From Halorubrum tebenquichense DSM 14210 (lineage in GTDB: Archaea > Halobacteriota > Halobacteria > Halobacteriales > Haloferacaceae): 64,000 nt of DNA. A program made the translations under genes and the position numbers. Location of the stretch: contig NZ_AOJD01000059.1 of assembly GCF_000337415.1 (NCBI RefSeq), forward strand, positions 1 to 64,000. The letters run 5' to 3'. The notes beneath the pieces were generated by a model, which saw only the letters and a list, made by a program, of their open reading frames with translations, had not been told where the DNA came from and did not search any database. Positions 1-8,744 of this stretch are shown here, in pieces; the stretch's first letter is position 1, and each line of letters starts with the position of its first letter.

Positions 1-1325
1 AACGCGGTCAGCCGCTCGCCGGCAGTCCCGGTCGCCGTGGGGTCGGGCGAGAGCACCGTCACGAGGTGGCCGTGCGCGTCGATCCGGCGCGCGAGCGACG
101 CCGCGGTGTCGTCCGCCAGTGGTGTGAAGAACAGCACCTGCGCGTCGGCCGGGAGCCGCCGCCGGAACCGCCGGAGCCACAGCGACCGGTAGAACGCCTC
201 GCCGCTCGGGGTCGGTGCCAGCGCCGGGTCGGTGGCGAGCGTCTCCCGTCCCCGGGCCGCGTGGACGGTCCCGCTGCCCGGCGGGAGCCAGCAGTCCAGC
301 GGCGACAGCGCCGCGATCCCCACGCGGTCGCCGCCGTCGAGGAGCGCCGAGAACGCCTGTCCGGCGGCCGCGACGCTCGCCTCCACCGCCGTCTCGGCGT
401 CGGGGTCGCGCGCGGCGTACGCCGGCTCGCGGGCGTCGACGAGCAGCACGACGGTGGCGGACCGCTCCTCGCGCAGTTCGACGGTCGACAGCTCTCCCGT
501 CCGCGCCCGGCGGTTCCAGTCGACCCGCTTGAGCGGGTCGCCCCGGCGGTACTCCCGCGTCGCGTGGAACTCGACCCCGGAACCGCCCACGTCGGTCGGG
601 ACCCGACCGTGGTGGACGGTCGTCAGCCCCCGTAAGGGGAGGTCGCCCCCGGCGGACAGCTCCGGGGTGCAGGCGATGGTCGTCGGGGCGTCGAGCGCCG
701 TCGTTCGTTCCCGAGCGCCCGCCGCGTCGCGCGTGATCGCGGTCAGCGGCTCCCACTCGTGGTCGCCGCGCGCCGCCCGCACGGTGTACTCGAACGCGAC
801 CGCCGTCCCCGGCCGCAGCGCGGTCGCGACCCGCGCCGGCCCGTCGACGACCGCCAGCCCCGGCGGGACGCCGTCGACGAGCCGGAGGTCCGGCAGCGCG
901 GCGTCCCCGACGTTCTCGGCGCGAACGGTCACGCGGACCTCGTCGCCGGGGGCTGGGGTCTCGTCGCTCACCGACCGCGTCACCGCGAGCGCCGGGGGCG
1001 GCGCGTCGCCGGCCCGGGCGTACACGGCGTACCCGACGCCGACCGCGCCCGCGAGCACCAGCGACGACTGTCGGACGAGCACGCCGAGCCCGACGAGCGC
1101 CAGCGACGCCCCGGCGATCCCGAGCCACCGGTCCGTCTCGACCGCCCGTCGGTGTTCCGGGTCGACCGGGGTCGCGTCCGAGCGCCCTTCCTCGTCGCCC
1201 GCGCCCGCGTCGTCTCCCCCGTCGATCGCTGCCGCATCGCCCCCGTCGTCGCTCGGGACGGTCGAGTCACTCGGATCACTCGACACGGCCGATCCGGATG
1301 CGACCGCCGCCCGCGAGTCGCTCAC
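1..1325 (-). CDS. DUF58 domain-containing protein (partial, 3' end outside window)
   Basis: This is a membrane-anchored DUF58 protein of at least 441 residues, cut by the window edge. An acidic, Ser/Asp-rich N-terminus (about residues 1-50) precedes two hydrophobic segments (about 60-95), then a CARDB-like extracellular domain, then the DUF58 signature EYRRGDPLKRVDWNRRARTG (about 255-275) and a von Willebrand A-like region. The GTG start at 1325 overlaps the upstream gene's TGA (GTGA), so the two are translationally coupled. DUF58 proteins are generally encoded with MoxR AAA ATPases and are thought to act in assembly or chaperoning of surface complexes. The MoxR gene would lie just beyond the left edge, which is inference. 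The molecular function is not established. Confidence 0.88.
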   Translation of the reverse strand, partial: MSDSRAAVASGSAVSSDPSDSTVPSDDGGDAAAIDGGDDAGAGDEEGRSDATPVDPEHRRAVETDRWLGIAGASLALVGLGVLVRQSSLVLAGAVGVGYAVYARAGDAPPPALAVTRSVSDETPAPGDEVRVTVRAENVGDAALPDLRLVDGVPPGLAVVDGPARVATALRPGTAVAFEYTVRAARGDHEWEPLTAITRDAAGARERTTALDAPTTIACTPELSAGGDLPLRGLTTVHHGRVPTDVGGSGVEFHATREYRRGDPLKRVDWNRRARTGELSTVELREERSATVVLLVDAREPAYAARDPDAETAVEASVAAAGQAFSALLDGGDRVGIAALSPLDCWLPPGSGTVHAARGRETLATDPALAPTPSGEAFYRSLWLRRFRRRLPADAQVLFFTPLADDTAASLARRIDAHGHLVTVLSPDPTATGTAGERLTA

Positions 1326-1876
1326 GCCGCACCTCCGGACTCGATCCGGTCGATCGCGTCGATCGCCGCCCGCAGCCCGTACCAGTAGCGCGAGCGCCCC
1401 CGGACCGTGGCCGAGAGGCGGACGCGGAGCGGGTATCGGCTCCGCGCGTCGAGGAACGCGGCTGCGACGGGGTCGTCCGTCCACGTCCCGTCGTCGACGG
1501 CCGCCTCGGCCGCCTCCCGCGAGCAGTCGCGGTCGCGGGCGACGGCCTCGACCGCCACGCCCCGGACCCGGTCGCGGAGGTCGCGGCGGTCCCGGTACCC
1601 GCCCGGTGCCGGGCTGGCGACCCGCGCGATCCGCTCGTCGAGGTCCGCGCCGGGGACCGCGGCCGGCGCGCGGCGCTCCGGCTCCCCCGGCTCCGTCGAC
1701 AGCCGCCGCCGGTCCCGGCGCGCGTTCGCGTATCGGATCCCCTGGACCACGCCGAGGACGCCGATCAGCGTGACGACGGTCGCGGTGGGGGAGATGGCCG
1801 CCGCCACGCCGCGGTCGACCGCCGCGAGGAGGCCGACGGCGACGGAGGCCACGCCCGCGACGACGAGGAAGCGCAC
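1322..1876 (-). CDS. DUF7269-like membrane protein of the MoxR-DUF58 operon
   Basis: A 184-residue protein starting at GTG. Two N-terminal hydrophobic segments (about residues 2-20 and 27-45) are followed by a basic, arginine-rich cytoplasmic domain. Its start shares one base with the upstream stop (TAGTG) and its stop overlaps the next start (GTGA), so it sits as the tightly coupled middle gene of a three-gene operon. Position, length and topology match the small membrane proteins that accompany DUF58 and DUF4129 genes in haloarchaea (DUF7269). I assign the family from context and layout more than from a motif. It probably forms part of a membrane complex with its neighbours. Confidence 0.75.
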   Translation of the reverse strand: MRFLVVAGVASVAVGLLAAVDRGVAAAISPTATVVTLIGVLGVVQGIRYANARRDRRRLSTEPGEPERRAPAAVPGADLDERIARVASPAPGGYRDRRDLRDRVRGVAVEAVARDRDCSREAAEAAVDDGTWTDDPVAAAFLDARSRYPLRVRLSATVRGRSRYWYGLRAAIDAIDRIESGGAA

Positions 1877-2820
1877 TACGAGTCGCCCCCGTGTCGCTCC
1901 TCGATCCGGCGCAGCGCCTCGACGGCGCGGCGCTCGCGGTCGTCCGTCGGGTCCTCGCCGCCGTACCGCACGCGCTCGAACACCTCGGTGAGCGCGGTCA
2001 CCGGCTCCTCGTCGACGCCGGCGTCGACCGCGGCGGTCGCGAACTCGGCCGGGGTCGAGGAGGCGGGCCGGTCGACGTCGAGCGCGTCTGTCATGTCCCG
2101 CCACGCGCGGTACACCTCGTTGTCCGCGTCCGACGACTCGATCCGGTCGGCGGCCTCGCCGGCCGCCCGCCCGACCGCGTCGAGGTCCGGCGGCTCCTCG
2201 TCCGGCTGCTCGGGGTCCGCGCGCTCCCCGTCGGCCTCGTCGTCGCCCCCGGCGAGGAGGAGGACGGCGACGCTCGCGACGATCGCGGCCACGACGACCA
2301 GCGCGAACAGGGCCTCCGGCGTCGACGCCGCGCCCTCGCCGCCGCCGAACCCGCCGCCCCCGGGAGCGCCCTCGGGGAACAGCCCCGTCTCGTTGCCGCC
2401 GAGGCCGAGCGACACCGAGACGCGCTGTCCGCCCGCCCCGCACGCCGACAGCACCCAGAAGAGGACGCCGATCGGGGCACCGATAACGCCGGAGACGGCG
2501 ACGCTCGCGAACGGCGACGCGGTGTCCCGATAGGTGATCGCGGCGAGCAGCGCCATCCCGAGGAGCAGCGCGGCGAGGGCCGGGGGCTCCCTGAGCGACG
2601 GCAGGCAGACGCCGGAGGTCGACAGCCCGCCCGACTCCCCGGGCGAGGTGAGCACGCCCGGGTCCCCGTCGGTCTCACCGACGCTCGGGGACTCCCCGCC
2701 GCCCCCGCCGAACCCGCCGCTGCCGGTGTCGACCGCGGAGTCCAGCGTCGCGGCCGCGACGCCGAGGGCGACGACGGCGAGGAGGGCGACGACGACCGCG
2801 GCGAGGGCGTCCCGCTTCAC
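1876..2820 (-). CDS. DUF4129 domain-containing membrane protein
   Basis: About 314 residues. There is an N-terminal membrane segment (about 5-27), a Gly/Ser-rich linker, two or three further hydrophobic segments (about 75-205), and a C-terminal cytoplasmic domain with the DUF4129 pattern (VYRAWRDMTDAL, then RPASSTPAEFA and FERVRYGG). It is the first gene of the operon with DUF7269 and DUF58. I chose the GTG at 2820 because an AT-rich box (about 2845-2854, minus strand) lies 25-34 bases upstream, the expected spacing for a leaderless haloarchaeal transcript. A GTG at 2844 would add eight residues but lies almost inside that box. DUF4129 proteins often share loci with MoxR and transglutaminase-like genes. 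The function is not established. Confidence 0.8.
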   Translation of the reverse strand: MKRDALAAVVVALLAVVALGVAAATLDSAVDTGSGGFGGGGGESPSVGETDGDPGVLTSPGESGGLSTSGVCLPSLREPPALAALLLGMALLAAITYRDTASPFASVAVSGVIGAPIGVLFWVLSACGAGGQRVSVSLGLGGNETGLFPEGAPGGGGFGGGEGAASTPEALFALVVVAAIVASVAVLLLAGGDDEADGERADPEQPDEEPPDLDAVGRAAGEAADRIESSDADNEVYRAWRDMTDALDVDRPASSTPAEFATAAVDAGVDEEPVTALTEVFERVRYGGEDPTDDRERRAVEALRRIEERHGGDS

Positions 2821-2895
2821 GTCCCCGAATACGACGGCCGGCACGAATACCTTTCGCCGACCCGGAGCGCGCCGGAAACCGACGCGGGACCGCGA

Positions 2896-3945
2896 CTACG
2901 CGTCCTCGCCGCCGTCGACGAGGTCGTCCAGCGGCGTGGTCGGGAACAGCGCCGCCACGTCCGGGTCGGGGTCGACGAGGCGGTAGGCGGGCCCGTCGCG
3001 CTCGACGACGCCGGCCGCCGCGAGGTGATCGAGGTGCGAGAACGCCTCGCCGGGCCCGTGGAGGACGTGGATCCCCTCAAGCGACCCGAACAGTTCGGCC
3101 GAGACCTCCCACGCGGTCGCCGGTCCCGACTCGTCCAAGACGCCGACCACCCGGCGCGTCCGGTGGCGGTGGTGGTCGAGGATCGTCGCGGCGCGTCGGC
3201 TCGGGTCGTCGATCCGCCAGCGGTGGCCCGGGTGGGCGGCGTCGAAGTCGCGCTCGACGATCCGCGCGAGGCTCTCGGCGTAGGCCGCGAGCGCGCCCTC
3301 GACGCGCACGTCCGCGCCGCCGACGTTGGGGGTGTACTTCGGGAGCAGCGCGTCGCCCGTGAACGCCTCCGCGGTCGCGTCCGCGCCCGCGACCGGGTCG
3401 TGGTCCGGCACCGTCCGCGGGTCGAACGCGAACCCGGAGAGGCCGGCGGTGTGGCCGGGCAGGTGGAGGGCTTCGAGCTCGACGCCGCCCGCCCGAATCG
3501 TCTCGCCGTCGCCGAACGTCGTCACGTCGGCGGGGCGACCCGACAGGTCCGCGCTGACCGCGCCGAAGAACGCCGTCAGGCGCTCCCGGTCGGCGTCGGG
3601 CATCCCCCACCGCTCGAACGTCTCGCGCTGGAGGTCGCGGTCGGTGAAGAGCGGCGTCTCGCTGCCGTCGACGAGGGCGGCGTCGGCCTCGTGGACGTAC
3701 ACGTCCGCGCCGCTTTCGGCCTGAACCTCGCCCGCCAGCCCCGCGTGGTCCGGGTGCCAGTGGGTGAGCACGACCGCGTCCACGTCGGCGAAGGCGAGTC
3801 CGTACTCGTCGAGGCCGTCGACCAACTCCTCGCGTACCTCGGGGAGCGCGACGCCGGTGTCGACGAGCGCCGTCGTTTCGCCGTCGAGCAGGTAGACGTC
3901 GTTCTCGCCCTCGAAGACGGTGTTCCCGAGTTGGATCCGTTTCAC
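2896..3945 (-). CDS. Metallo-beta-lactamase-fold hydrolase with C-terminal winged-helix-like domain
   Basis: A 349-residue MBL-fold enzyme. The zinc-ligand motif THWHPDHAG lies at about residues 55-63, a GHTAGL motif at about 162-167, an Asp ligand in FTGDALLP near 208, and a further histidine in AAHPGHRW near 255. The last 80 residues (ILDHHRHRTRRVV, then TAWEVSAELFG) resemble the small helical C-terminal domain of glyoxalase II/LACTB2-like hydrolases. The reading frame stays open upstream to 4128, but the upstream part is low-complexity and Arg/Gly-rich. GTG at 3945 (VKRIQLGNTVFEGEN) begins the conserved fold and is preferred. Likely a thioesterase or hydroxyacylglutathione hydrolase-like enzyme; the substrate is unknown. 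Confidence 0.85.
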   Translation of the reverse strand: MKRIQLGNTVFEGENDVYLLDGETTALVDTGVALPEVREELVDGLDEYGLAFADVDAVVLTHWHPDHAGLAGEVQAESGADVYVHEADAALVDGSETPLFTDRDLQRETFERWGMPDADRERLTAFFGAVSADLSGRPADVTTFGDGETIRAGGVELEALHLPGHTAGLSGFAFDPRTVPDHDPVAGADATAEAFTGDALLPKYTPNVGGADVRVEGALAAYAESLARIVERDFDAAHPGHRWRIDDPSRRAATILDHHRHRTRRVVGVLDESGPATAWEVSAELFGSLEGIHVLHGPGEAFSHLDHLAAAGVVERDGPAYRLVDPDPDVAALFPTTPLDDLVDGGEDA

Positions 3946-4086
3946 ACGCCCACCTCGGCTGCCGGGCATTTCACCGTTTCTACCCCGCCGCGCCTCGGTC
4001 GGGCGCGGCCCCCCCGATCGCGACCAACCGCCGCCGGAGCCGGCGCGATCCGTTGGGGCTTTGCTTCTCCCGCCCCTCCGGACGGT

Positions 4087-4464
4087 ATGGAGTATCAACC
4101 GGGCGTCTGTAACATCGGACCGACCCAACAGCGGCGGCGGCTCCTCCTCGGCGTCGGGTCGCTCGCGCTCGCCGCGGTCTTCGTCGCGGCGGTCGTCGCG
4201 CTCGCGTGGCCGCAGTGGTCGCTCGCCCTCTCGGTGTTCCCCCTGTACGGGGCCGCGATGGGCTGGCTACAGTACCGCGAGCGCTTCTGTATCGGCTTCG
4301 CCGGCATCGGCGTCTTCGACGTGGGCGAGGGCACGAGCGAGGTCGTCGACGAGGCGGCGCTCGCCGCCGACCGCAAGAAGGCGGTCAAACTCAACGCCAA
4401 GGCGGTCGGAATCGGCGTGGTCGGGACGGTCGTGGTCTACGGCGCGTCAGTCGTTCTCCTGTGA
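4087..4464 (+). CDS. Small conserved haloarchaeal membrane protein
   Basis: A 125-residue protein starting at ATG (MEYQPGVCNIGPTQQRRR). A short N-terminal tail with one cysteine is followed by three probable membrane segments (about residues 20-42, 45-60 and 108-125). A soluble stretch lies between the second and third, with a Cys in ERFCIGFAG and a Lys-rich ADRKKAVKLNAKAVG. I recognise no functional domain. The N-terminal CNIG and the central Cys motif look conserved rather than random, but I cannot assign a role. It is transcribed divergently from the MBL hydrolase across a gap of about 140 bases, and repeat copy A lies downstream. Confidence 0.7.
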   Translation: MEYQPGVCNIGPTQQRRRLLLGVGSLALAAVFVAAVVALAWPQWSLALSVFPLYGAAMGWLQYRERFCIGFAGIGVFDVGEGTSEVVDEAALAADRKKAVKLNAKAVGIGVVGTVVVYGASVVLL

Positions 4465-4910
4465 TCGGTCGTCGGTGTTTTTCGAGGTAATACGGTCGGA
4501 AATCCGGCCGTTCGATTCTAGCACCTCGACGGTGTGACCGAGACCGCCGAAGCCCCAGCCGGGAGCCGGGCGCACGCTCGCTGCGCTCCTCACTCGCTCG
4601 CTGCGCTCCTCACTCGCTCGCTGCGCTCCCTCGTTGTGGTGCTTACGTCGCCTCCGCCCGGCTCCCGGCTGCCCCTTCGAGTCCCACCCGCATAGCACCT
4701 CTCGCCTCCCCAGCCTCGTCGGCGGTCCTCTGCTTCGCTTCGGACCGCCGACTCCCTCGCGCGTTCGACTCGCACCCTGCGGGCGCTCGTCGGCACGCGC
4801 CACCGCACAGAGTTCACAGAATCGTATCTCCATGTCGTCGCGGCCGGTTTGATCACCACGAACGTGCGTATAGAAAAGCATTAGAACCGGCTCGGTGACC
4901 ACGTAAGTGA
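4465..4910. other. Intergenic region holding repeat copy A and the purL promoter
   Basis: This 446-base gap contains no convincing gene. Most of it is the structured repeat at 4537-4808. The remaining right end is AT-richer (4864-4885, with a TATAG and a TTAGAA stretch), and that part probably holds the purL promoter. Open frames through this gap on the minus strand read through the repeat and are very arginine-rich, as the repeats elsewhere in the window also are, so I treat them as non-coding. Confidence 0.7.
4537..4808 (+). repeat. Structured intergenic repeat, copy A
   Basis: First of five related elements. It begins with the conserved box CCGCCGAAGCCCCAG. Stem 1 pairs 4556-4572 with 4655-4671 (17 of 17, CAGCCGGGAGCC...). 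Its loop region holds three imperfect copies of a CTCGCTGCGCTCCTCA-like unit and ends with GTGGTGCTTACGTCGCC. A conserved linker (CCCCTTCGAGTCC, then GCCTCCCCAGCCTC) leads to stem 2, where 4718-4728 pairs with 4742-4752 (11 of 11, loop CTTCGCTT). A weaker third stem lies between GCGCGT and ACGCGC near 4760-4800. Stem 1 here differs from copies B-D at many positions yet pairs perfectly. Confidence 0.8.
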
Positions 4911-7160
4911 ATGAGTCTGTCCGACCCGGACCACGAGCTCGTCGTCGCGGAGCTCGGTCGGGAGCCGACGCCGGCCGAGGCCGCGCTGTTCGAGAACCTC
5001 TGGAGCGAGCACTGCGCGTACCGCTCCTCCCGGCCGCTCCTGTCGGCGTTCGACAGCGAGGGCGAGCAGGTCGTCGTCGGTCCCGGCGACGACGCGGCGG
5101 TCCTCGCGCTCCCCGAGCCCGACGCCGCGGACGCCCCCGCGGCCGAGCGCGACGCCGACGACTACGGCGACACCTACGTCACCTTCGGCGTCGAGAGCCA
5201 CAACCACCCCTCCTTCGTCGACCCGTTCGACGGGGCCGCGACGGGCGTCGGCGGTATCGTCCGCGACACGATGAGCATGGGCGCGTACCCGATCGGACTC
5301 CTCGACTCGCTGTACTTCGGCGACTTCGACCGCGAGCGCTCGCGGTACCTCTTCGAGGGCGTCGTCGAGGGAATCTCCCACTACGGCAACTGCATCGGCG
5401 TCCCCACCGTCGGCGGCAGCGTCGCCTTCCACGGCGGCTACGAGGGGAACCCGCTCGTCAACGTCGCCTGCGTCGGCGTCACGGACGCGGACCGACTGGT
5501 CACCGCGACCGCCGAGGAGCCGGGGAACAAGCTCGTCTTGGTCGGCAACGGCACCGGGCGCGACGGGCTCGGCGGCGCGTCCTTCGCCAGCGAGGACCTC
5601 GCCGAGGACGCCGAGACCGAGGACCGGCCCGCGGTTCAGGTCGGCGACCCCTACGCGGAGAAGCGGCTGATCGAGTGCAACGAGGCGCTCGTCGACGAGG
5701 ACCTGGTCCTGTCGGCCCGAGACCTCGGCGCGGCCGGCCTCGGCGGCGCGTCCTCCGAGCTCGTCGCGAAGGGCGGGCTCGGCGCGCGGATCGATCTGGA
5801 CGCCGTCCACCAGCGCGAGCCGAACATGAACGCGACCGAGATCCTGCTCGCCGAGAGCCAGGAGCGGATGTGTTACGAGGTCGCACCCGACGACGTCGAG
5901 CGCGTCCGCGACCTCGCCGAGCGGTTCGACCTCGGCTGCTCGGTCATCGGCGAGGTGACGGACGGCAACTACGTCTGCGAGTTCGCGGGCGACGACGGCG
6001 AGTCAGAGACCGTCGTCGACGCGCCCGCCGAGTTCCTCGCCGACGGCGCGCCGATGAACGACCTCGCGAGCGAGCCGCCGAGCGAGTCTGAACGCGACCT
6101 CCCCGACGACGAGCCGCCGCTCGACGAGGCGGTCGCGGCCGTCCTCGCGGCCCCCTCGACCGCGAGCAAGCGCTGGGTGTACCGCCAGTACGACCACGAG
6201 GTCGGCACGCGCACCGCGGTGAAGCCCGGCGACGACGCCGCGCTGCTCGCGATGCGGGAGACGGAGGACGGGAGCGGAGCGGTCGACGGCTCCGGCGACG
6301 CCGACGGCGTCGGGCTCGCGCTGTCGTCCGGCGCGAATCCGAAGTGGACCGCGGTCGCGCCGTACGACGGCGCTCGCGCGGTCGCCTTGGAGAACGCGAC
6401 GAACCTCGCCGCGACCGGCGCGCTCCCGCTGGCGGCGGTCGACTGCCTCAACGGCGGCAACCCCGAGAAGCCGGACGTGTACGGGGCGTTCGAGGGTATC
6501 GTCGACGGACTGGCGGACGCCTGCGCGGCGCTCGACACGCCCGTCGTCGGCGGCAACGTCTCGCTGTACAACGACAGCGTCGAGGGGCCGATCCCGCCGA
6601 CGCCGACGCTCGCGGTGCTGGGCACGACGCGGGGGTACTCGGCCCCGCCGGCCGCCCTCGACGCCGACCGCGCGGCCGACTCCGAACTGCTGCTCGTCGG
6701 GGCCGGGGGCGACGCCCTCGGCGGCTCCGAGTACCTCGCGCACGCCGGCGGGAGCGACCGGTTCCCGACGCTGCCCGACGACTCCGGTGCGGCCGACGAC
6801 CTCGGCGGCCTCGTCGCGTCGCTCGCGGCCGCCGCCCGCCACGAGTCGACGCTCGCGGCCCACGACGTGAGCGAGGGCGGACTCGCGGTCGCGCTCGCCG
6901 AACTGGTGACCGACGAGGCGGGCGTCGACGCGACGCTGCCGGACCGCGTCGCGGCCTTCGACGAGACCCCGGGGCGGCTCCTGGTCCAGACGACCGATCC
7001 CGAGGCGGTCGCGGCCGTCGCGGGCGACCTCCCCGTCTTCCGGATCGGGTCCGTGACGACCGACGGCGCGCTCTCGCTCGCGGTGGGCGAGGAGTCGGTC
7101 GCGCTCTCGGCCGACGCGGTCCGCGACCGCCGCGACGTGATCGACCGGGAACTGGCCTGA
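4911..7160 (+). CDS. purL: Phosphoribosylformylglycinamidine synthase, large (PurL) subunit
   Basis: A 749-residue small-type PurL, which amidates FGAR to FGAM in de novo purine synthesis using ATP, with ammonia supplied by PurQ and PurS. Visible family motifs in order: [14 protein letters not shown] (about 25-38), the active-site region [20 protein letters not shown] (about 95-114), [14 protein letters not shown] (about 158-171), [15 protein letters not shown], an ESQERM motif near 318, and the second-half PurM-like repeat with [10 protein letters not shown] and [10 protein letters not shown]. Length fits archaeal PurL. An acidic insertion around 380-460 is typical of halophilic versions. 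The ATG at 4911 directly precedes the conserved N-terminus. purQ and purS are not in the window, so it appears to be transcribed alone. Confidence 0.97.
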   Translation: MSLSDPDHELVVAELGREPTPAEAALFENLWSEHCAYRSSRPLLSAFDSEGEQVVVGPGDDAAVLALPEPDAADAPAAERDADDYGDTYVTFGVESHNHPSFVDPFDGAATGVGGIVRDTMSMGAYPIGLLDSLYFGDFDRERSRYLFEGVVEGISHYGNCIGVPTVGGSVAFHGGYEGNPLVNVACVGVTDADRLVTATAEEPGNKLVLVGNGTGRDGLGGASFASEDLAEDAETEDRPAVQVGDPYAEKRLIECNEALVDEDLVLSARDLGAAGLGGASSELVAKGGLGARIDLDAVHQREPNMNATEILLAESQERMCYEVAPDDVERVRDLAERFDLGCSVIGEVTDGNYVCEFAGDDGESETVVDAPAEFLADGAPMNDLASEPPSESERDLPDDEPPLDEAVAAVLAAPSTASKRWVYRQYDHEVGTRTAVKPGDDAALLAMRETEDGSGAVDGSGDADGVGLALSSGANPKWTAVAPYDGARAVALENATNLAATGALPLAAVDCLNGGNPEKPDVYGAFEGIVDGLADACAALDTPVVGGNVSLYNDSVEGPIPPTPTLAVLGTTRGYSAPPAALDADRAADSELLLVGAGGDALGGSEYLAHAGGSDRFPTLPDDSGAADDLGGLVASLAAAARHESTLAAHDVSEGGLAVALAELVTDEAGVDATLPDRVAAFDETPGRLLVQTTDPEAVAAVAGDLPVFRIGSVTTDGALSLAVGEESVALSADAVRDRRDVIDRELA

Positions 7161-7251
7161 GCGGTCGCGGCGCGGTCGAACCGCCCCGATTCCGGAGATG
7201 GTGCGGACTCGAATCTCCCGATTTCGACGGCCCGAGAGCGAGCGATACGCT

Positions 7252-7267
7252 TTTAGGTACTCCTAAA
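7252..7267. promoter_or_regulatory. Possible iron-dependent regulator (DtxR/SirR-type) operator
   Basis: A near-perfect inverted repeat, TTTAGG-TACT-CCTAAA (six-base arms, four-base spacer), lies 53 bases before the ATG of the ABC ATPase and just before an alternative GTG at 7272. TTAGG/CCTAA half-sites resemble those bound by DtxR-family metal regulators, which control iron uptake in haloarchaea. The palindrome is seen directly; the regulator assignment is inference. If correct, it points to iron(III) as the transporter's cargo. Confidence 0.45.
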
Positions 7268-7319
7268 GTATGTGGCGGCAACCGCGGGACGCCGGTCGCC
7301 CGGTGCCCGCCCCTCATCG

Positions 7320-8483
7320 ATGGCATCCACTGAACCAGTCGGGACGACGCGCTCGGTCGAGTCGGAGGACGCCGCGCCCGATCGCCGGGCGACCGCCGCG
7401 TCCGACGACGCGGACGACGCCGTCGCGGACCCGGTGTTGTCGCTGTCCGGCGTCACGAAGTCGTTCGGCCCGGAGACCGCCGTCGACGACGTCTCGCTCG
7501 ACGTCCAGCCCGGCGAGCTTCTGACGTTTCTCGGCCCCTCCGGCTGCGGCAAGACGACGACGCTCCGCACCATCGCGGGCCTCGAAGAGCCGACCGAGGG
7601 CCGGATCTCGCTCGACGGCGACGTGGTCGCCGGCGACCGGTCGTTCGTCCCGCCGGAGCGACGCGACGTGGGTATCGTCTTCCAGAACTTCGCGCTGTTC
7701 CCGCACCTCTCCGTCCGCGAGAACATCGCGTTCGGGCTGACCGACGCCGACGCCGCCGAGAGCGAGGCGCGCGTCGACGAACTGCTCGAACTGGTCGAGA
7801 TGACTGACCACGGCGAGAAGACCCCCGACCAGCTCTCCGGCGGGCAGAAGCAGCGCGTCGCCCTCGCGCGGTCGCTCGCGCCCGAACCGGAAGTGCTCCT
7901 CTTAGACGAGCCGTTCTCGAACCTCGACGTCCGCCTCCGGGTGGAGATGCGCGAGGAGGTCCGCCGCATCCTGAAGGAGGCCGGCGTCACCGCGATCTCC
8001 GTCACTCACGATCAGGAGGAGGCGATGTCCATCTCTGACCGCGTCGCCGTCATGAACGACGGAACCATCGAGCAGGTCGGCAGTCCCGAGACCGTCTTCG
8101 AACGCCCCGAGTCGAAGTTCGTCGCCTCCTTCCTCGGCCGGGCGTCGTTCCTCGAAGGGGAGCTCCGCGACGAGCAGGTCGAGACCGGGATCGGCCGGTT
8201 CGACGCCGTGACGCTGGAGGGGTACGACACCGTCTACGACGGCGCGCCCGTCGACGTGTTAGTGCGGCCCGACGACCTCCGCGCGACGCCCGCGAGCCCC
8301 GAGCTGGCGGACGGAGTCATCGTTTCGCGGCAGTACGTCGGTCCCTCGTTCGTCTACCGGGTCGAGTTGGAGTCCGGTGACACGGTCCACTGCCTCCACA
8401 ACCACGTCGAGGAGTTCGGGCTCAACGAGCCCGTCACGGTCGAACTCACCGCCGACCACCCGCTCGCGTGGTACCCGCGGTAA
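7320..8483 (+). CDS. ABC transporter ATP-binding protein (PotA/FbpC type, possibly iron(III))
   Basis: A 387-residue importer ATPase. Residues 1-40 are an acidic, poorly conserved extension. The nucleotide-binding domain follows with Walker A GPSGCGKTT (about 72-80), Q-loop FQNFALFPH, signature LSGGQKQRVALARS, Walker B VLLLDEPFSNLD and H-loop VTHDQEEAM. The last 100 residues form a TOBE-type regulatory domain (VDVLVRPDDLRA). This matches the spermidine/iron/sulfate family of ATPases. No permease or binding protein lies next to it, so the partners must be elsewhere. ATG at 7320 is preferred; GTG at 7272 would add 16 residues. The iron-type operator just upstream suggests FbpC-like function, but polyamine or another anion is possible. 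Confidence 0.88.
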   Translation: MASTEPVGTTRSVESEDAAPDRRATAASDDADDAVADPVLSLSGVTKSFGPETAVDDVSLDVQPGELLTFLGPSGCGKTTTLRTIAGLEEPTEGRISLDGDVVAGDRSFVPPERRDVGIVFQNFALFPHLSVRENIAFGLTDADAAESEARVDELLELVEMTDHGEKTPDQLSGGQKQRVALARSLAPEPEVLLLDEPFSNLDVRLRVEMREEVRRILKEAGVTAISVTHDQEEAMSISDRVAVMNDGTIEQVGSPETVFERPESKFVASFLGRASFLEGELRDEQVETGIGRFDAVTLEGYDTVYDGAPVDVLVRPDDLRATPASPELADGVIVSRQYVGPSFVYRVELESGDTVHCLHNHVEEFGLNEPVTVELTADHPLAWYPR

Positions 8484-8538
8484 CAGAGCCGCGGCTGGCG
8501 GCGGTCAGAGTTCTCGAAAACACGGCGAGCGGCGGCGT

Positions 8539-8688
8539 TCAGAAGGTCGCGAGGAACGGGACGGCGTACGCGAGCAGCAGTCCGACGAGCGTGACGGCCG
8601 CGCCGATGCCGACCTCTCGGCTCCCGAACGCCTGCATCGGCGAGGTCACGCGCTTGTCCGGGTCCGGCTCGTGAGAGTGGTCGTCCAT
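8539..8688 (-). CDS. DUF7550-like single-pass membrane miniprotein
   Basis: A 49-residue protein. The N-terminus is hydrophilic and His/Asp/Glu-rich (MDDHSHEPDPDKR). A short conserved segment TSPMQAFGSREVG follows, then one membrane helix (about residues 28-47) and the end. This layout matches a widespread haloarchaeal small protein family annotated as DUF7550. The histidine-rich head might bind metal, but nothing shows this. It converges with the ABC ATPase gene on the plus strand with 55 bases between the stops. Confidence 0.72.
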   Translation of the reverse strand: MDDHSHEPDPDKRVTSPMQAFGSREVGIGAAVTLVGLLLAYAVPFLATF

Positions 8689-8744
8689 GTCCGGAGTTGC
8701 GGTCGGGGGATACAAAAGAGCATCTGAACGGCGTCGCGAGACAG

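Noticed and set aside
232-1773. Long plus-strand frames over the DUF58 operon
   Set aside because: They lie antisense to clear DUF58, DUF7269 and DUF4129 genes and are Arg/Ser/Pro-rich GC artefacts.
4447-4902. A 151-residue minus-strand frame in the purL upstream gap
   Set aside because: It is a translation of repeat copy A. Similar arginine/serine-rich frames occur in copies B, C and D, and the repeats are structured in DNA, not protein, terms.
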